Position numbers and translations under genes: made by a program
In this document: piece after piece, positions 45,609 through 57,834 of the stretch
Layout: each line of letters opens with the position of its first letter
Position numbering within the stretch: the first letter of the stretch is position 1
The notes under the pieces: model-generated
What the model was told of the DNA's origin: nothing
The model's input: only the letters and a program-made list of their open reading frames with translations
The model's database searches: none
NCBI GenBank assembly: GCA_036250195.1
Contig: JAVHZZ010000004.1
Location: forward strand, 250,350,028-250,414,027
Direction: 5' to 3'
Source: Mixophyes australis
Taxonomy: Eukaryota > Chordata > Amphibia > Anura > Limnodynastidae
Length of the DNA stretch: 64,000 nucleotides

Positions 45609-48296
45609 GCACCTGTCCTTAGTACCATGGGGATGGGCACCTGTCCTTAGTACCATGGGGATGGGCACCTGTCCTTAGTACCATGGGGATGGGCACCTGT
45701 CCTTAGTACCATGGGGATGGGCACCTGTCCTTAGTACCATGGGGATGGGCACCTGTCCTTAGTACCATGGGGATGGGCACCTGTCCTTAGTACCATGGGG
45801 ATTGGCACCTGTCCTTAGTACCATGGGGATGGGCACCTGTCCTTAGTACCATGGGGATGGGCACCTGTCCTTAGTACCATGGGGATGGGCACCTGTCCTT
45901 AGTACCATGGGGATGGGCACCTGTCCTTACTACCATGGGGATGGGCACCTGTCCTTAGTACCATGGGGATTGGCACCTGTCCTTAGTACCATGGGGATGG
46001 GCACCTGTCCTTACTACCATGGGGATGGGCACCTGTCCTTACTACCATGGGGATGGGCACCTGTCCTTACTACCATGGGGATGGGCACCTGTCCTTAGTA
46101 CCATGGGGATTGGCACCTGTCCTTAGTACCATGGGGATGGGCACCTGTCCTTAGTACCATGGGGATGGGCACCTGTCCTTAGTACCATGGGGATGGGCAC
46201 CTGTCCTTACTACCATGGGGATGGGCACCTGTCCTTAGTACCATGGGGATTGGCACCTGTCCTTAGTACCATGGGGATTGGCACCTGTCCTTAGTACCAT
46301 GGGGATAGGCACCTGTCCTTAGTACCATGGGGATGGGCACCTGTCCTTAGTACCATGGGGATGGGCACCTGTCCTTAGTACCATGGGGATGGGCACCTGT
46401 CCTTAGTACCATGGGGATGGGCACCTGTCCTTAGTACCATGGGGATTGGCACCTGTCCTTAGTACCATGGGGATGGGCACCTGTCCTTAGTACCATGGGG
46501 ATGGGCACCTGTCCTTAGTACCATGGGGATTGGCACCTGTCCTTAGTACCATGGGGATGGGCACCTGTCCTTAGTACCATGGGGATGGGCACCTGTCCTT
46601 AGTACCATGGGGATGGGCACCTGTCCTTACTACCATGGGGATGGGCACCTGTCCTTAGTACCATGGGGATTGGCACCTGTCCTTAGTACCATGGGGATTG
46701 GCACCTGTCCTTAGTACCATGGGGATGGGCACCTGTCCTTAGTACCATGGGGATGGGCACCTGTCCTTAGTACCATGGGGATTGGCACCTGTCCTTAGTA
46801 CCATGGGGATGGGCACCTGTCCTTAGTACCATGGGGATGGGCACCTGTCCTTAGTACCATGGGGATTGGCACCTGTCCTTAGTACCATGGGGATGGGCAC
46901 CTGTCCTTAGTACCATGGGGATGGGCACCTGTCCTTAGTACCATGGGGATGGGCACCTGTCCTTAGTACCATGGGGATGGGCACCTGTCCTTACTACCAT
47001 GGGGATGGGCACCTGTCCTTAGTACCATGGGGATTGGCACCTGTCCTTAGTACCATGGGGATTGGCACCTGTCCTTAGTACCATGGGGATGGGCACCTGT
47101 CCTTAGTACCATGGGGATGGGCACCTGTCCTTAGTACCATGGGGATGGGCACCTGTCCTTACTACCATGGGGATGGGCACCTGTCCTTAGTACCATGGGG
47201 ATTGGCACCTGTCCTTAGTACCATGGGGATTGGCACCTGTCCTTAGTACCATGGGGATGGGCACCTGTCCTTAGTACCATGGGGATGGGCACCTGTCCTT
47301 AGTACCATGGGGATGGGCACCTGTCCTTAGTACCATGGGGATTGGCACCTGTCCTTAGTACCATGGGGATGGGCACCTGTCCTTAGTACCATGGGGATGG
47401 GCACCTGTCCTTAGTACCATGGGGATTGGCACCTGTCCTTAGTACCATGGGGATGGGCACCTGTCCTTAGTACCATGGGGATGGGCACCTGTCCTTACTA
47501 CCATGGGGATGGGCACCTGTCCTTAGTACCATGGGGATTGGCACCTGTCCTTAGTACCATGGGGATTGGCACCTGTCCTTAGTACCATGGGGATGGGCAC
47601 CTGTCCTTAGTACCATGGGGATGGGCACCTGTCCTTAGTACCATGGGGATGGGCACCTGTCCTTACTACCATGGGGATGGGCACCTGTCCTTAGTACCAT
47701 GGGGATTGGCACCTGTCCTTAGTACCATGGGGATTGGCACCTGTCCTTAGTACCATGGGGATGGGCACCTGTCCTTAGTACCATGGGGATGGGCACCTGT
47801 CCTTAGTACCATGGGGATGGGCACCTGTCCTTAGTACCATGGGGATTGGCACCTGTCCTTAGTACCATGGGGATGGGCACCTGTCCTTAGTACCATGGGG
47901 ATGGGCACCTGTCCTTAGTACCATGGGGATTGGCACCTGTCCTTAGTACCATGGGGATGGGCACCTGTCCTTAGTACCATGGGGATGGGCACCTGTCCTT
48001 AGTACCATGGGGATGGGCACCTGTCCTTACTACCATGGGGATGGGCACCTGTCCTTAGTACCATGGGGATGGGCACCTGTCCTTACTACCATGGGGATGG
48101 GCACCTGTCCTTACTACCATGGGGATGGGCACCTGTCCTTAGTACCATGGGGATTGGCACCTGTCCTTAGTACCATGGGGATGGGCACCTGTCCTTAGTA
48201 CCATGGGGATGGGCACCTGTCCTTAGTACCATGGGGATGGGCACCTGTCCTTAGTACCATGGGGATGGGCACCTGTCCTTAGTACCATGGGGATGG
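45609..48296. repeat. 28-bp minisatellite, exactly 96 units, directly upstream of the REEP2 promoter
   Basis: Each unit reads GCACCTGTCCTTA, then G or C, then TACCATGGGGAT, then G, T or A, then G. All 96 units are 28 bp with no indel (96 x 28 = 2688). Variation falls almost wholly at two positions. Coding the types as A (G,G), B (C,G), T (G,T) and R (G,A; once, unit 25), their order is non-random: the string AAABTTAAATAATA occurs at units 53-66 (47065-47456) and again at 71-84 (47569-47960), an 18-unit (504-bp) spacing, and shorter T-AA-T-A(n)-B-TT strings recur from unit 30. Each unit has an NcoI palindrome (CCATGG), a CACCTG E-box and no CpG. The open frames inside it are by-products of the repeat. 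Confidence 0.97.
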
Positions 48297-51115
48297 CTGC
48301 TCTGCTACAAGTTTAGTTAGCATACAAAAGCAATAGCGAGGGAAAGACAGAAATAAAATGTCATATGTTGTGGTGGATATAAATGGGGCATAAAATTAAA
48401 TACATTTTTGTTTTATTTAATAAAAAAAACTTGCTACCAGTTAATTATATCAGTTAAGTAGTCATATTAAATAACAAATAGGGCCTGGTTCATTAAGGCA
48501 CAAAAAACGAACGCATTGTGTGTTTTTTTTGTGTTTTGTTTTTTTTTTAAATATGTACATAAATCGGGCATACGTGCGTCTGTATTGAACTAGGAGCAGA
48601 TGTAAACAAACGTTTATTGTTGAATACGGTCTATGTGCTTTGACGGACACAATACACTGCAGGATACCACTATATAATCAGTGATGAAATGTTAAAGCTT
48701 CAAGATTACTAATAATCCATAGAGCAGCCTTGGTGTAATGGATGACAGAAATTCTCTAATACTACACCACCGATTGTACACCTATAAATCTGTACACATG
48801 TACTAAGTAATGGGTTAATCTCAGCACATTATTCATTAGTGGAAAAGGTAAAGATGGTTCTCGATGTTGAAGATGGATGAGCATGCAGATGTTAATATTT
48901 CAGCTATCTGGTTTTTTGGTTTATTTTCCAACTGCATTTGTGTCTCTAGGAACCTAAGCAATGTACCTGAAGTCTATTTCATAGTGTTAAGGTTTTTGTT
49001 TCCAGTCATACTTGTATTAATTTCTTTAGACAGTATACTTAGAATGCTTGTCAGTGTCTCATTGTTTACTATAGTACAGTGGAGGCTAGGATTCCTCCCA
49101 TGCATTATCAGTTTAGTTATAGAAAGTTGCATACAGAGAATATGGTTAAATGGCTATTTAACGCATTGTATGGGAAATGCACACTTTTAAAATACAAAGG
49201 TTGCGTCTCCAGGCAAGGTCAGATTTTCTCAAGAATTTTTTCCTTGTGGTTCATCTGGGACAAATTGTGATAACGATTTATACAATTTTTAGAATATAGT
49301 GTGGCAATATTAGACTTGGGAATTACAAATAGGCTTAGATTAGATATTTGGTTAATAATAACATCTAAAGCTCTAAAGTTAGTTCAAACTAAGTTCATCT
49401 TTAGTTATTGGGTTAATAGCTATATAAGAATACAATATTAATTATTAGGTTGAGGATATATTTTTTATTTAAACCAGAATTGTTAAGTCCAAACTTGGTC
49501 TACAAGTCGCTTGAAAAAGGAAACGCCCTTCTTTCAAACAATGAGTCATCCTTCTTCCTAGATTGCCAGTGGGTTATGATGGAAGCTCTTGTAGTGCTAC
49601 TTATAGCCAGGTTTCTTTTGTATGAAGTCTTTTTGTGGACATGTGGTCCCAGAGAAATGCCCCTTTTCTCATTCATTCCATTTGGGGGGACACTGTACAC
49701 CTTGGGGTATAGAGGGCGCTGTGCTGGGAGTAAGGCACTAAATAACTAAAAACTACAACTTGTCTAGCTTGCTCCCTCTCCGCTATGCACCCTGTATGGA
49801 GGTCCTTCAGTTTTTATTTTAGAGCCCAAGGAGTGGGGCACCATTTGTAGTTTCTTTATTTTATTTATTCTTATAATTTGTAACAGATGTTACAATAGAG
49901 GGTAAAAGCGTTGTTTCAATGCTTATTGTAAAGAAAGTATCCACCGCACCAATCACTCACCCAGTATGTTATATTATAAGGGCACTGTCGTGCCCTTATA
50001 TTAAGGTTACATCTAAAAAACGACATTCTGCCATTGGAAATCTGTGAGAGGGGGGCATGGTGTTTGAGGGTCTACATTTTAAAAAGTATTACAGCTATTA
50101 AGCTGAAATTTGGCATGCGAATGGAGAACTGTCCACAGATGCCGTATGCCAAAAAAAGAATAAAAAATGACAACTTAGGAATAATCTAAAGTTCAAAATC
50201 TCGCTGTTTTTTTTTCCACTTCCTGTTTTGCAAAAGTCACTGTTTTTCTGGTTTGTTTTGGGAGAGCGTAACTCAGTGTACAGGAGGTCTAAAGACTTGG
50301 GGTTTGTTTTAAAATAAAGCTATTATGACCGAGGAGTACCTTTGAGGGTTTAAAATTTTGAGAAAGTTATAGTTTTTTTACAATTTGGTAAAATATGCCC
50401 CATTTTAAAGATAGGATTTCATAATGTTGCACATGTCAGTTAGAGGTTTGTGCTGGGTGTACTCAGACTGGCTTCACTTGAGAGCACAAACATGGCTGTG
50501 GCTAAGGGATTTTCATCTCTGAGCTGAAGAAATTACCCACATTTTCTGACCACAGGGGGGGCTGGTTAGTGTTTTGGGCATATGGGAGGGGCACCCTGTA
50601 GTACTATTAGCCCAGGCACTGCTCTCAATTGAGAGTTTAATCTCTCCCTGAGACAGCTGTTAGTGAATCCATTATAAACCTCCCGCCCCTCAGTGACATC
50701 ACTTAATTTATTCAAAAGTGCTTTGTGGTACTTGTACTGATCACACTCAGTGGTAACCACAGCGGGGAGTAGATGGGAGGTATCTGGACATTAGCATCTG
50801 ACATGTCCCTCTTTACAAGTGACATGTACTGGAGAGCAGCTGCAGATAATCTATACACACCCACTTCTCATTGCCTGCTGTGGGCTGTGTTTTACTCATT
50901 GGTTTACTCATGGCTTTTCTGTCAGAATCTCTAAAAGTCTGTCTGCTTTCACTGGTGACCAGCATCAACAAGGACTCAAGTTTAAGGACTGGGAGGTGAT
51001 TACAGTGCTGCAGGTGCTGGTGGGAAGCACATAAGCACAATGTGGTACATACTGCACCACATTTCTGACTGCCAGAACATGCATACATACACTTCACTTT
51101 ACAAAAAGCCATGAA
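48297..51115. other. REEP2 5' flank beyond the minisatellite, no gene found
   Basis: 48482-48650 begins GGGCCTGGTTCATTAAGGCA and is a MITE-like remnant. Open frames at 48864-49190 and 49450-49749 have no recognised domain. No KDM3B exon seen. Confidence 0.45.
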
Positions 51116-51722
51116 ATTCCATAGACAAAAAACCTTACGGTTTAACATGTCCAATTAAGGTTCCTTATACACAATCTACAATGTAAGAAAACGATTGAAA
51201 CTCTTCAACTCAAACTGCAAAAAGCAATGAAATTACGACAATTAAGGCAGAAACCTTAATGGACGTGTTCCTTGTGCAATACAGACATGGTATGTCATCA
51301 CATTCTGTGGTTAGCTGCAGATTCAGCACTATCGTGTAGTGAGATTGCTGTCACTCACAAAATGGTAGAGCTGTGAATCCACAGATTTGTGTTGTTATGA
51401 GCGTTTTGTCGCTATCCAATAACGATTGTCGAATCTCGATTTGTGTTTCCAACGCACAAAGATTTATTTTCCAAAAGTAGCAAAATATATTCAAGCGAAA
51501 TAATGATAAGTGCAGCCGTTACTTATCGCAGGCGCTCTGGATCCAGTGTCACTCACAAAATGGTGGAGCTGCTAATTCACAGATTTGTGTGTTAACTGGA
51601 ATACACAGATGATAGTCTGTCACTCACAAAATGGTCACTCACAAAATGGTTTTACATTGTAGATTGTGTATAAGGAACCTTAATTGGACATGTTAAACCG
51701 TAAGGTTTTTTGTCTATGGAAT
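51116..51722. mobile_element. Inverted repeat with perfect 71-bp arms (foldback element or MITE)
   Basis: Arms 51116-51186 and 51652-51722 are identical in inverse orientation, from ATTCCATAGACAAAAAACC to ATCTACAATGTAA. The 465-bp spacer contains a diverged second copy of part of the arm near 51205-51280, and four CACTCACAAAATGGT phrases. Perfect arms imply recent origin or arm conversion. Joined at the right to (AT)n. Confidence 0.85.
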
Positions 51723-51736
51723 ATATATATATATAT

Positions 51737-52412
51737 ATAAAATAAATGCTTAGTGGCGTGTGTTAGTCTGTCTGTGTGTGTGTGGAAAAAATAAAACCAA
51801 GCTGCAGCGCCACCTGCTGGGCGGAGTTATACACTGACCTACTAAATTCTTAGGGGCATATTCAATTAGCTTTCCGGTCCGCGGGATCGCGCCGGAACAG
51901 CCGTGAAACTTAATCCACGTTACCACAATAATGTGGATTTTCGTTCGCAGCCCATAGGGTTGCGTACGAAAATCTGCGTTAATGCGGTACCGTAATACCA
52001 GCAAGAACGCGCACTTTTTGCGGTAACGCGCGTTACCGCGAACCGGAAAGCTAATTGAATATGCCCCTTAGTGTGTGTGGGGGAAAAAATTCAGAAAGGG
52101 CTGAAATTTGGTATACTAAGATGTTTTTAATTTGTTCATTTAATTTGTTAATTGTTAAAAGTGTTTATAAAGATTTAAAAAAAATATATATATATATTTC
52201 TTGAAGGAGAAGTGACAGTTGGGAGTGGTTGGTGGTTGCCGGGGGTGACAGTGGGGAGTGGTTGGTGGTTGCCGGGGGTGACAGTGGGGAGTGGTTGGTG
52301 GTTGAGGCCTGGGCTATGGCCCAAATGCATGACAAGAACCTTTTTAACACCTTAAGTAGCTTGATTTGACACAGACAGACTAACACACGCCACTAGACAT
52401 TTATATTATAGA
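51737..52412 (-). mobile_element. Helitron-like copy 1, carrying a MITE
   Basis: Both ends show the GGCGTGTGTTAGTCTGT phrase in opposite orientations (51755-51775; complement 52371-52395); on the minus strand the right edge begins TCTATAATATAAATG, like a Helitron 5' end. It also holds a GGTTGCCGGGGGTGACAGTG tandem repeat (about 33 bp, near 52220-52305) and the CAAATGCATGACAAGAACC block shared with 55130-55195. Non-autonomous. Confidence 0.5.
51853..52067. mobile_element. Palindromic MITE with TTA target duplication, inside Helitron-like sequence
   Basis: GGGGCATATTCAATTAGC and GCTAATTGAATATGCCCC are exact inverted ends, TTTCCGGTCCGCG / CGCGAACCGGAAA inside. TTA on both flanks (51850-51852, 52068-52070). 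CpG-rich. Same family as 14586-14655. Confidence 0.88.
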
Positions 52413-55054
52413 TATATATATATATATGTAGTAAAGGATCAAGATATCTAAGTGGCGCTTAACCCAGTGTTTGGATCTTCTGAAACTAACAATAGGATTA
52501 TATTAATAAAACACCTCCACAGATGTGTGTGTGGCAGCCAATTTTCAAAACGGATGGTTAATCCGGATAAAAAAAAAATAAAATACATGAAGGAGGACGG
52601 CACCTTCAGGTGTATAACAGGATATAGATAAATGCAATATAATATAAATGCAACCAGTGAAACTGACAATGCAATATAGATACAATCAGTGAGAACTAAC
52701 CAGTGCCTCTACAGGACACCACATGTAGTTCATATATCCGATATACAAAAGGGAAATAGTGAAGTCCAAAAGTGACAGTATTAATAAGCGTGTATCCGTA
52801 TAGAACACCGTGCAGTATAGTGAACTGGAGCTCAAGTGCTCCAAGATAATATGCGTACCAGATGTGGGATAATATATCAGCTTATCTGTATGATGGCTCC
52901 TTGGTCTTTCCGAAAGGCCGCTCAGAAATGCCTTCTCCGTCTGCAGAGCTGTGGTGTTAAACTGCTTAAATGCTGAGTATGTTCTTATATTAATAATTAT
53001 ATCTGCATCGCCATTCCTTACAGTATCTCAACTATTCATCTCCTGCTAAAAACGTGTTCTTATATTCACTTTACAACATCTAGATTCATCGGTCGGATGA
53101 ATGTACCCCTTTCTGGGGTACAGACCTATAAGGGGGAAGACATATGTCACATGGAGAACTGTGTGACCCCTGGGCAGAGATTGTGATAAAGATGTTAGTA
53201 TGTGTTGGTATGTCTCCATAAGAAGGTCACCAAATAATATATGTGAAATCAAATTTTATATTAATAAAATATCTGATACACAGTTTAAGTCTATAATCTC
53301 TGGAGCAGACTGCACAGTGCACACGAGTCTGTGACTTTCATTATTGTAGACTATTACCAGCATTACAGTTCTATGATCATTCAGACCATGAAGCAGGCTA
53401 GGGCATCCTAGAACTCCCCAGTTGTTGTGGGACGATAAGCTTAAGGGAAGATCTACTGAAGGGAAATTCAGCAAACACCCCTTTTTGTTAATGATTCAAG
53501 GGTGGATTTCAAAATCCTGGTTGGTATCAAACATAAATCACCCTCCAAACCGTGCAATTTTGAATATCAACCCCGCACCAAAAACATAACTGAAAATATC
53601 CACTTAAATCCATCTTTTTTCTATGATAAGCATATAAAATGTCTTGTCTATCAAATATTGATTTGAAAAATCGCCATGAAAGTCATTGAAAATGTTTAGA
53701 AATGCTTCAGACAGTCACAGTGTCAGCAAAATGAGTGTGATAAGTAAAAAGAAAATAAACTTTATTGGCTTTATTGAGTTGCATTGTAATATTTTATATG
53801 TGTCATTTTTCAGTTATTCATTTGTATTAGTCTTGTCATTGTTTTTGAGCTTGGCCAAGCTGGGTGCAATGTGTATTTTCTGTTTTATTTAAAAATAAAA
53901 CTTTATTAGATCTGTGTTTATGACAAGTCAGCTGTAGGTGTACAAGATGGACATGATAGGAAATGATAATAGAGCTAGTTAACCTTATGCTAGTGGTCAG
54001 TGGATTTGTCCTGTAGAAGGAGAAGAAGGATGATTTTGGAGCAGGATGAGAAGCAGCAGGAAAAGAGAGAGTACACCGAGTAATTCATAGTTCATTAAGG
54101 CGTGTTAGAGAGCGGTGTAACCTTTCTGGGAGACCATTTTGTATGATGACCTTAAAGGTGTTTTGGCACAAATGACAGCTCACAGTCATGCTGTTACTGG
54201 GCTTGAGAAATGATTTGCCAGATTGCAATTTTTTTGCAACTGGCTCGGGTCAGCAACATTAATGGGCTTGGCCAAGGCACACAATCCATGCATTGGAGTG
54301 TGCTTCTGAAATCACAGTGCAAAAATGCCCAAAATGTACATTTTCCATGTGATGATTGTGAATAGCAAGACATAAAAATAGAGTTTCACAGAAGAGCCTT
54401 TTTCCCAATGTAGATAAATAGAGGATACATGTGCACAAGATATAATAAATATAAATCGTTGTGTATGTAAAGCTGCTGCAGTCTCTTTAGACAACCATAG
54501 AAAACTGAGATCTTACATAGGATGCATGTATAAATGTATGTAAGATCTGAGTTTTAAATGGATTCATTGATGGTCCTTTCTGACTGGCCAATATACTTTT
54601 AAATATCCAAGCAGGATTTGGGCTCCATCCTTCTGAAGATATCACACGGGAGAAACGCGTCAAGTTACAGAGTTGTTGGTTGTACACACAAACACTGTGG
54701 CTGCTGTCGGGATATCTTCTTATGGTAGACTTATAAGTGCTGTTCTTTGAATGACTGGAAAGCTGAAAACTATCATTGGGAGAGTGGTGACATCTTGCAC
54801 TTAACTCCTACTTATTGCTTCAGAGCTATTGGAGAATGGAACAATGTTAATGGAAAAGAGGGAGACTTTGCAAATGACTCTGCTTCACTGTATCAAGTAT
54901 AGACAGGACAATCTCTGTCTCTTCTCTCATACCTCCAATTTATTAATATATATATTATTCCTCTGGTGTCAGAGAGAATCATACAATAAATGGAAGTAAA
55001 TGTTCCCTATAGATTGGATTGATCGATATTGAAATGTGAATATCATCATGTAGT

Positions 55055-55094
<40 letters not shown>

Positions 55095-55100
55095 AGTTAA
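52413..55100. other. Intergenic sequence, no gene found
   Basis: 52440-53250 looks repeat-derived but unassigned. 54632-54665 has the CTGAAGATATCACACGGGAG then AAACGCGTC motif, relative of 12030-12070. (AT)n at 55060-55090. Confidence 0.4.
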
Positions 55101-55104
55101 CCCG

Positions 55105-56327
55105 AGCATGATACTCATGCATTCTAGTCAAATCAAGCTACTTAAGGTCTTAAAAAGGTTCTTGTCATGCATTTGGGCCTAGCCCAGGCCTCCTCAGGGG
55201 AAGAGCGTTACTTTTCGATGCAAGCGCCCTTTTTAATGTGTGTTCATGAGGTAAAATTACCTCACGAAAATGAGTTTGAGCCCTCAAATTGTAAATTTAG
55301 CCTTTACTACCCCTCCCACGGGGGGAAGGGGGTATGATGGAAGTTAACTGACTTCACTATTCTAATTTTTTGTCAAATAATGTCAGTATACCAAATTTCA
55401 GGTCAATTGGATGAGTCCTTTCTGAGAAAATAGTTTTTTCCACACACACACACACACACTAACACACACCGCTACACATGTGTGTTCATGAGGTAAAATT
55501 ACCTCACGAAAATGAGTTTGACCCCTCAAATTGTAAATTTAGCCTTTACTACCCCTCCCACGGGGGGAAGGGGGTATGATGGAAGTTAACTGACTTCACT
55601 ATTCTAATTTTTTGTCAAATAATGTCAGTATACCAAATTTCAGGTCAATTGGATGAGCCCTTTCTGAGAAAATAGTTTTTTCCACACACACACACACTAA
55701 CACACGCCGCTGCACATGTGTGTTCATGAGGTAAAATTACCTCACGAAAATGAGTTTGAGCCCTCAACTCGTAAATTTAGCCTTTACTACCCCTCCCACG
55801 GGGGGAAGGGGGTATGATGGAAGTTAACTGACTTCACTATTCTAATTTTTTGTCAAATAATGTCAGTATACCAAATTTCAGGTCAATTCGATGAGTTCTT
55901 TCTGAGAAAATAGTTTTTTCCACACACACTAACACACACCGCTACACATGTGTGTTCATGAGGTAAAATTACCTCACGAAAATGAGTTTGAGCCCTAACT
56001 CGTAAATTTAGCCTTTACTACCCCTCCCACGGGGGGAAGGGGGGATGATGGAAGTTAACTGACTTCACTATTCTAATTTTTTTGTCAAATAATGTCAGTA
56101 TACCAAATTTCAGGTCAATTGGATGCGCCCTTTCTGAGAAAATAGTTTTTTCCACACACACACACACACACACACACTAACACACGCCGCTAGGCTTTTA
56201 CTTTTATATATTAGATAATGCTAAGAATTTAGTAGGTCAGTGTATAACTCCGCCCAGCAGGTGGCGCTGCAGCTTGGTTTTTTTTTTTCACACACAGACT
56301 AACACACGCCGCTAGGCTTTTATATTA
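55105..56327 (-). mobile_element. Helitron-like copy 2 with internal 240-bp tandem repeats
   Basis: On the plus strand GAGCATGATACTCATGCATT then CTAG (ending 55128, next base T) forms a short hairpin followed by CTAG, as in a Helitron 3' end. The sequence past it shares the CAAATGCATGACAAGAACC block with copy 1. On the minus strand, TCTAATATATAAAAG (near 56216) and CTATAATATAAAAGCC (near 56327) look like Helitron 5' ends followed by AGCGGCGTGTGTTAG. So several pieces are nested or fused here; polarity is mixed. No Rep/helicase seen. Confidence 0.5.
55236..56190. repeat. Four tandem units of about 232-244 bp
   Basis: Unit starts near 55236, 55478, 55716 and 55948, each beginning ATGTGTGTTCATGAGG. 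Each contains a GGTAAAATTACCTC palindrome, CCTCCCACGGGGGGAAGG, GTATACCAAATTTCAGGTCA and a (CA)n run of different length ending CTAACACACRCCGCT. Units are nearly identical apart from (CA)n length and scattered substitutions. Confidence 0.92.
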
Positions 56328-56328
56328 T

Positions 56329-56367
<39 letters not shown>

Positions 56368-56393
56368 TATGTGTATACATTTATCTATCTATT

Positions 56394-56433
<40 letters not shown>
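56328..56433. repeat. (AT)n microsatellites
   Basis: Two TA runs (56331-56360 and 56399-56433) separated by ATACATATATATGTG-like sequence. Confidence 0.9.
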
Positions 56434-56434
<1 letters not shown>

Positions 56435-57834
56435 CCACTCATGTTTCCTTTCCTTGATTCCCACATGCGTGAATATTGCGCCAGTCTGCTCTGTATGAGC
56501 GATTCCAACGGGGCAACATGTCTGAAGAGTTGCTGTTATTAATGTATTATGTTAAGTGCTATTTTTTATCACATTATGTATTGCGTAATGGAATCTATAA
56601 TTGATCATTTAGAGTAGTATTATCAGTATAACCTATAATTATGACTCACCATAAATTAGGGCATTACCTGGCCTTTCATTCCCATTTTGTGTCTTCCTGC
56701 TTCCAGCTGGATCATCATCATCATTTATTTATCGATCATATTCAGGAGAACTACTAGTGGTAGTTGTGGTAGTTGTTAGTAGAACAGGTACAGGGTATCC
56801 GGCCTCTATAACTCTCTTTGTGTGATATTGTTTCCCACTTGCTGTACTGTGTCATTAATTCACATTAAAGGATCATTTAATTTACATACATGGCATTTTT
56901 TAAAGTCTTTTTCTGTCTTTTGTCTTGTGCATTATGAATACTTAGCTAGATCTTTCTTAATTGATTAATTTACACATTGCTTTAGTTGAGCCTACCATAC
57001 TCCCAGCTATACTACTATGTGTCCACCACTTTACCATCTTATTTTCCTTGACTATTCCCTTGTCCACTCTCCTCTTCTTCCTTGGGTACTCTCTGTATAC
57101 TCCACCATGTCCTCGTACCTTCACCACATTATCTTAGTGTTTTCTGTCTCTCACACCTTCTACTCCAACATCTCACCCCCTTCTACATCCTTTTCTTTAA
57201 TCTTTATAGTACAAACTGGAGCTTTACATAAGATCTGAAACCACTTGATTGCCATTTCCCAATATACATAATCATCTTGTCACTTCAGCCCCAGCTGACA
57301 GCCTCCATTACTGTCCCAATCAGGAAGGAGTGTAACCCATATTCTGCCACTGACCCACCCAGCGTCCCCATGCACTGTCTGACAATAGATATACACTGAA
57401 AGTGATACAGAAAATCTGATTGTGCCGAGATAGGATTACAGTTACAACCCCCCCATACAAAGGTATGTATCTGGTCACTAGTATTTGGATATATTGTTAT
57501 CATCATTTGGCACATATAAAGACTCTGTGGATTTGTTTGCTGATGTATATGGATTTCATAATATGGTTCTGAATGAAGAGTCAATGGACTAAATCTCCAG
57601 GTTCATAAATATATCCAGGTGGGCTGCATGTTCCTAATTTGGACTACAAATTGTCTGCTGTACTATATCCTGGCCAGTTACCCCCTCCCTCAGTGAGAAC
57701 AGGAAGTCTGGAGCAGCTGGAGCCCCTTTCACAACATAAATGCATGGAAGGGATTGAAACAGGGAGTTACTATTCATCATCTGGGATTAAGCTCTGCAGT
57801 AACCAGTTTGCTACTCTATTGTTCTCCCTAGGAC
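56434..57834. other. Intergenic sequence, no gene found
   Basis: A TCATCATCATCATTTATTTA fragment of the retroposon-tail family lies at 56712-56731. 57000-57200 is pyrimidine-rich on the plus strand. Confidence 0.4.

Noticed and set aside
45907..48198. Open frames encoding repeats of GMGTCPYYHGDGHLS type
   Set aside because: They arise from the 28-bp minisatellite; 28 is not a multiple of three, so all frames run through, and variants create or remove stops. No start or splice context supports translation.
45609..48296. CRISPR-like regular array
   Set aside because: Units are directly contiguous with no unique spacers, in a vertebrate genome. It is a minisatellite.
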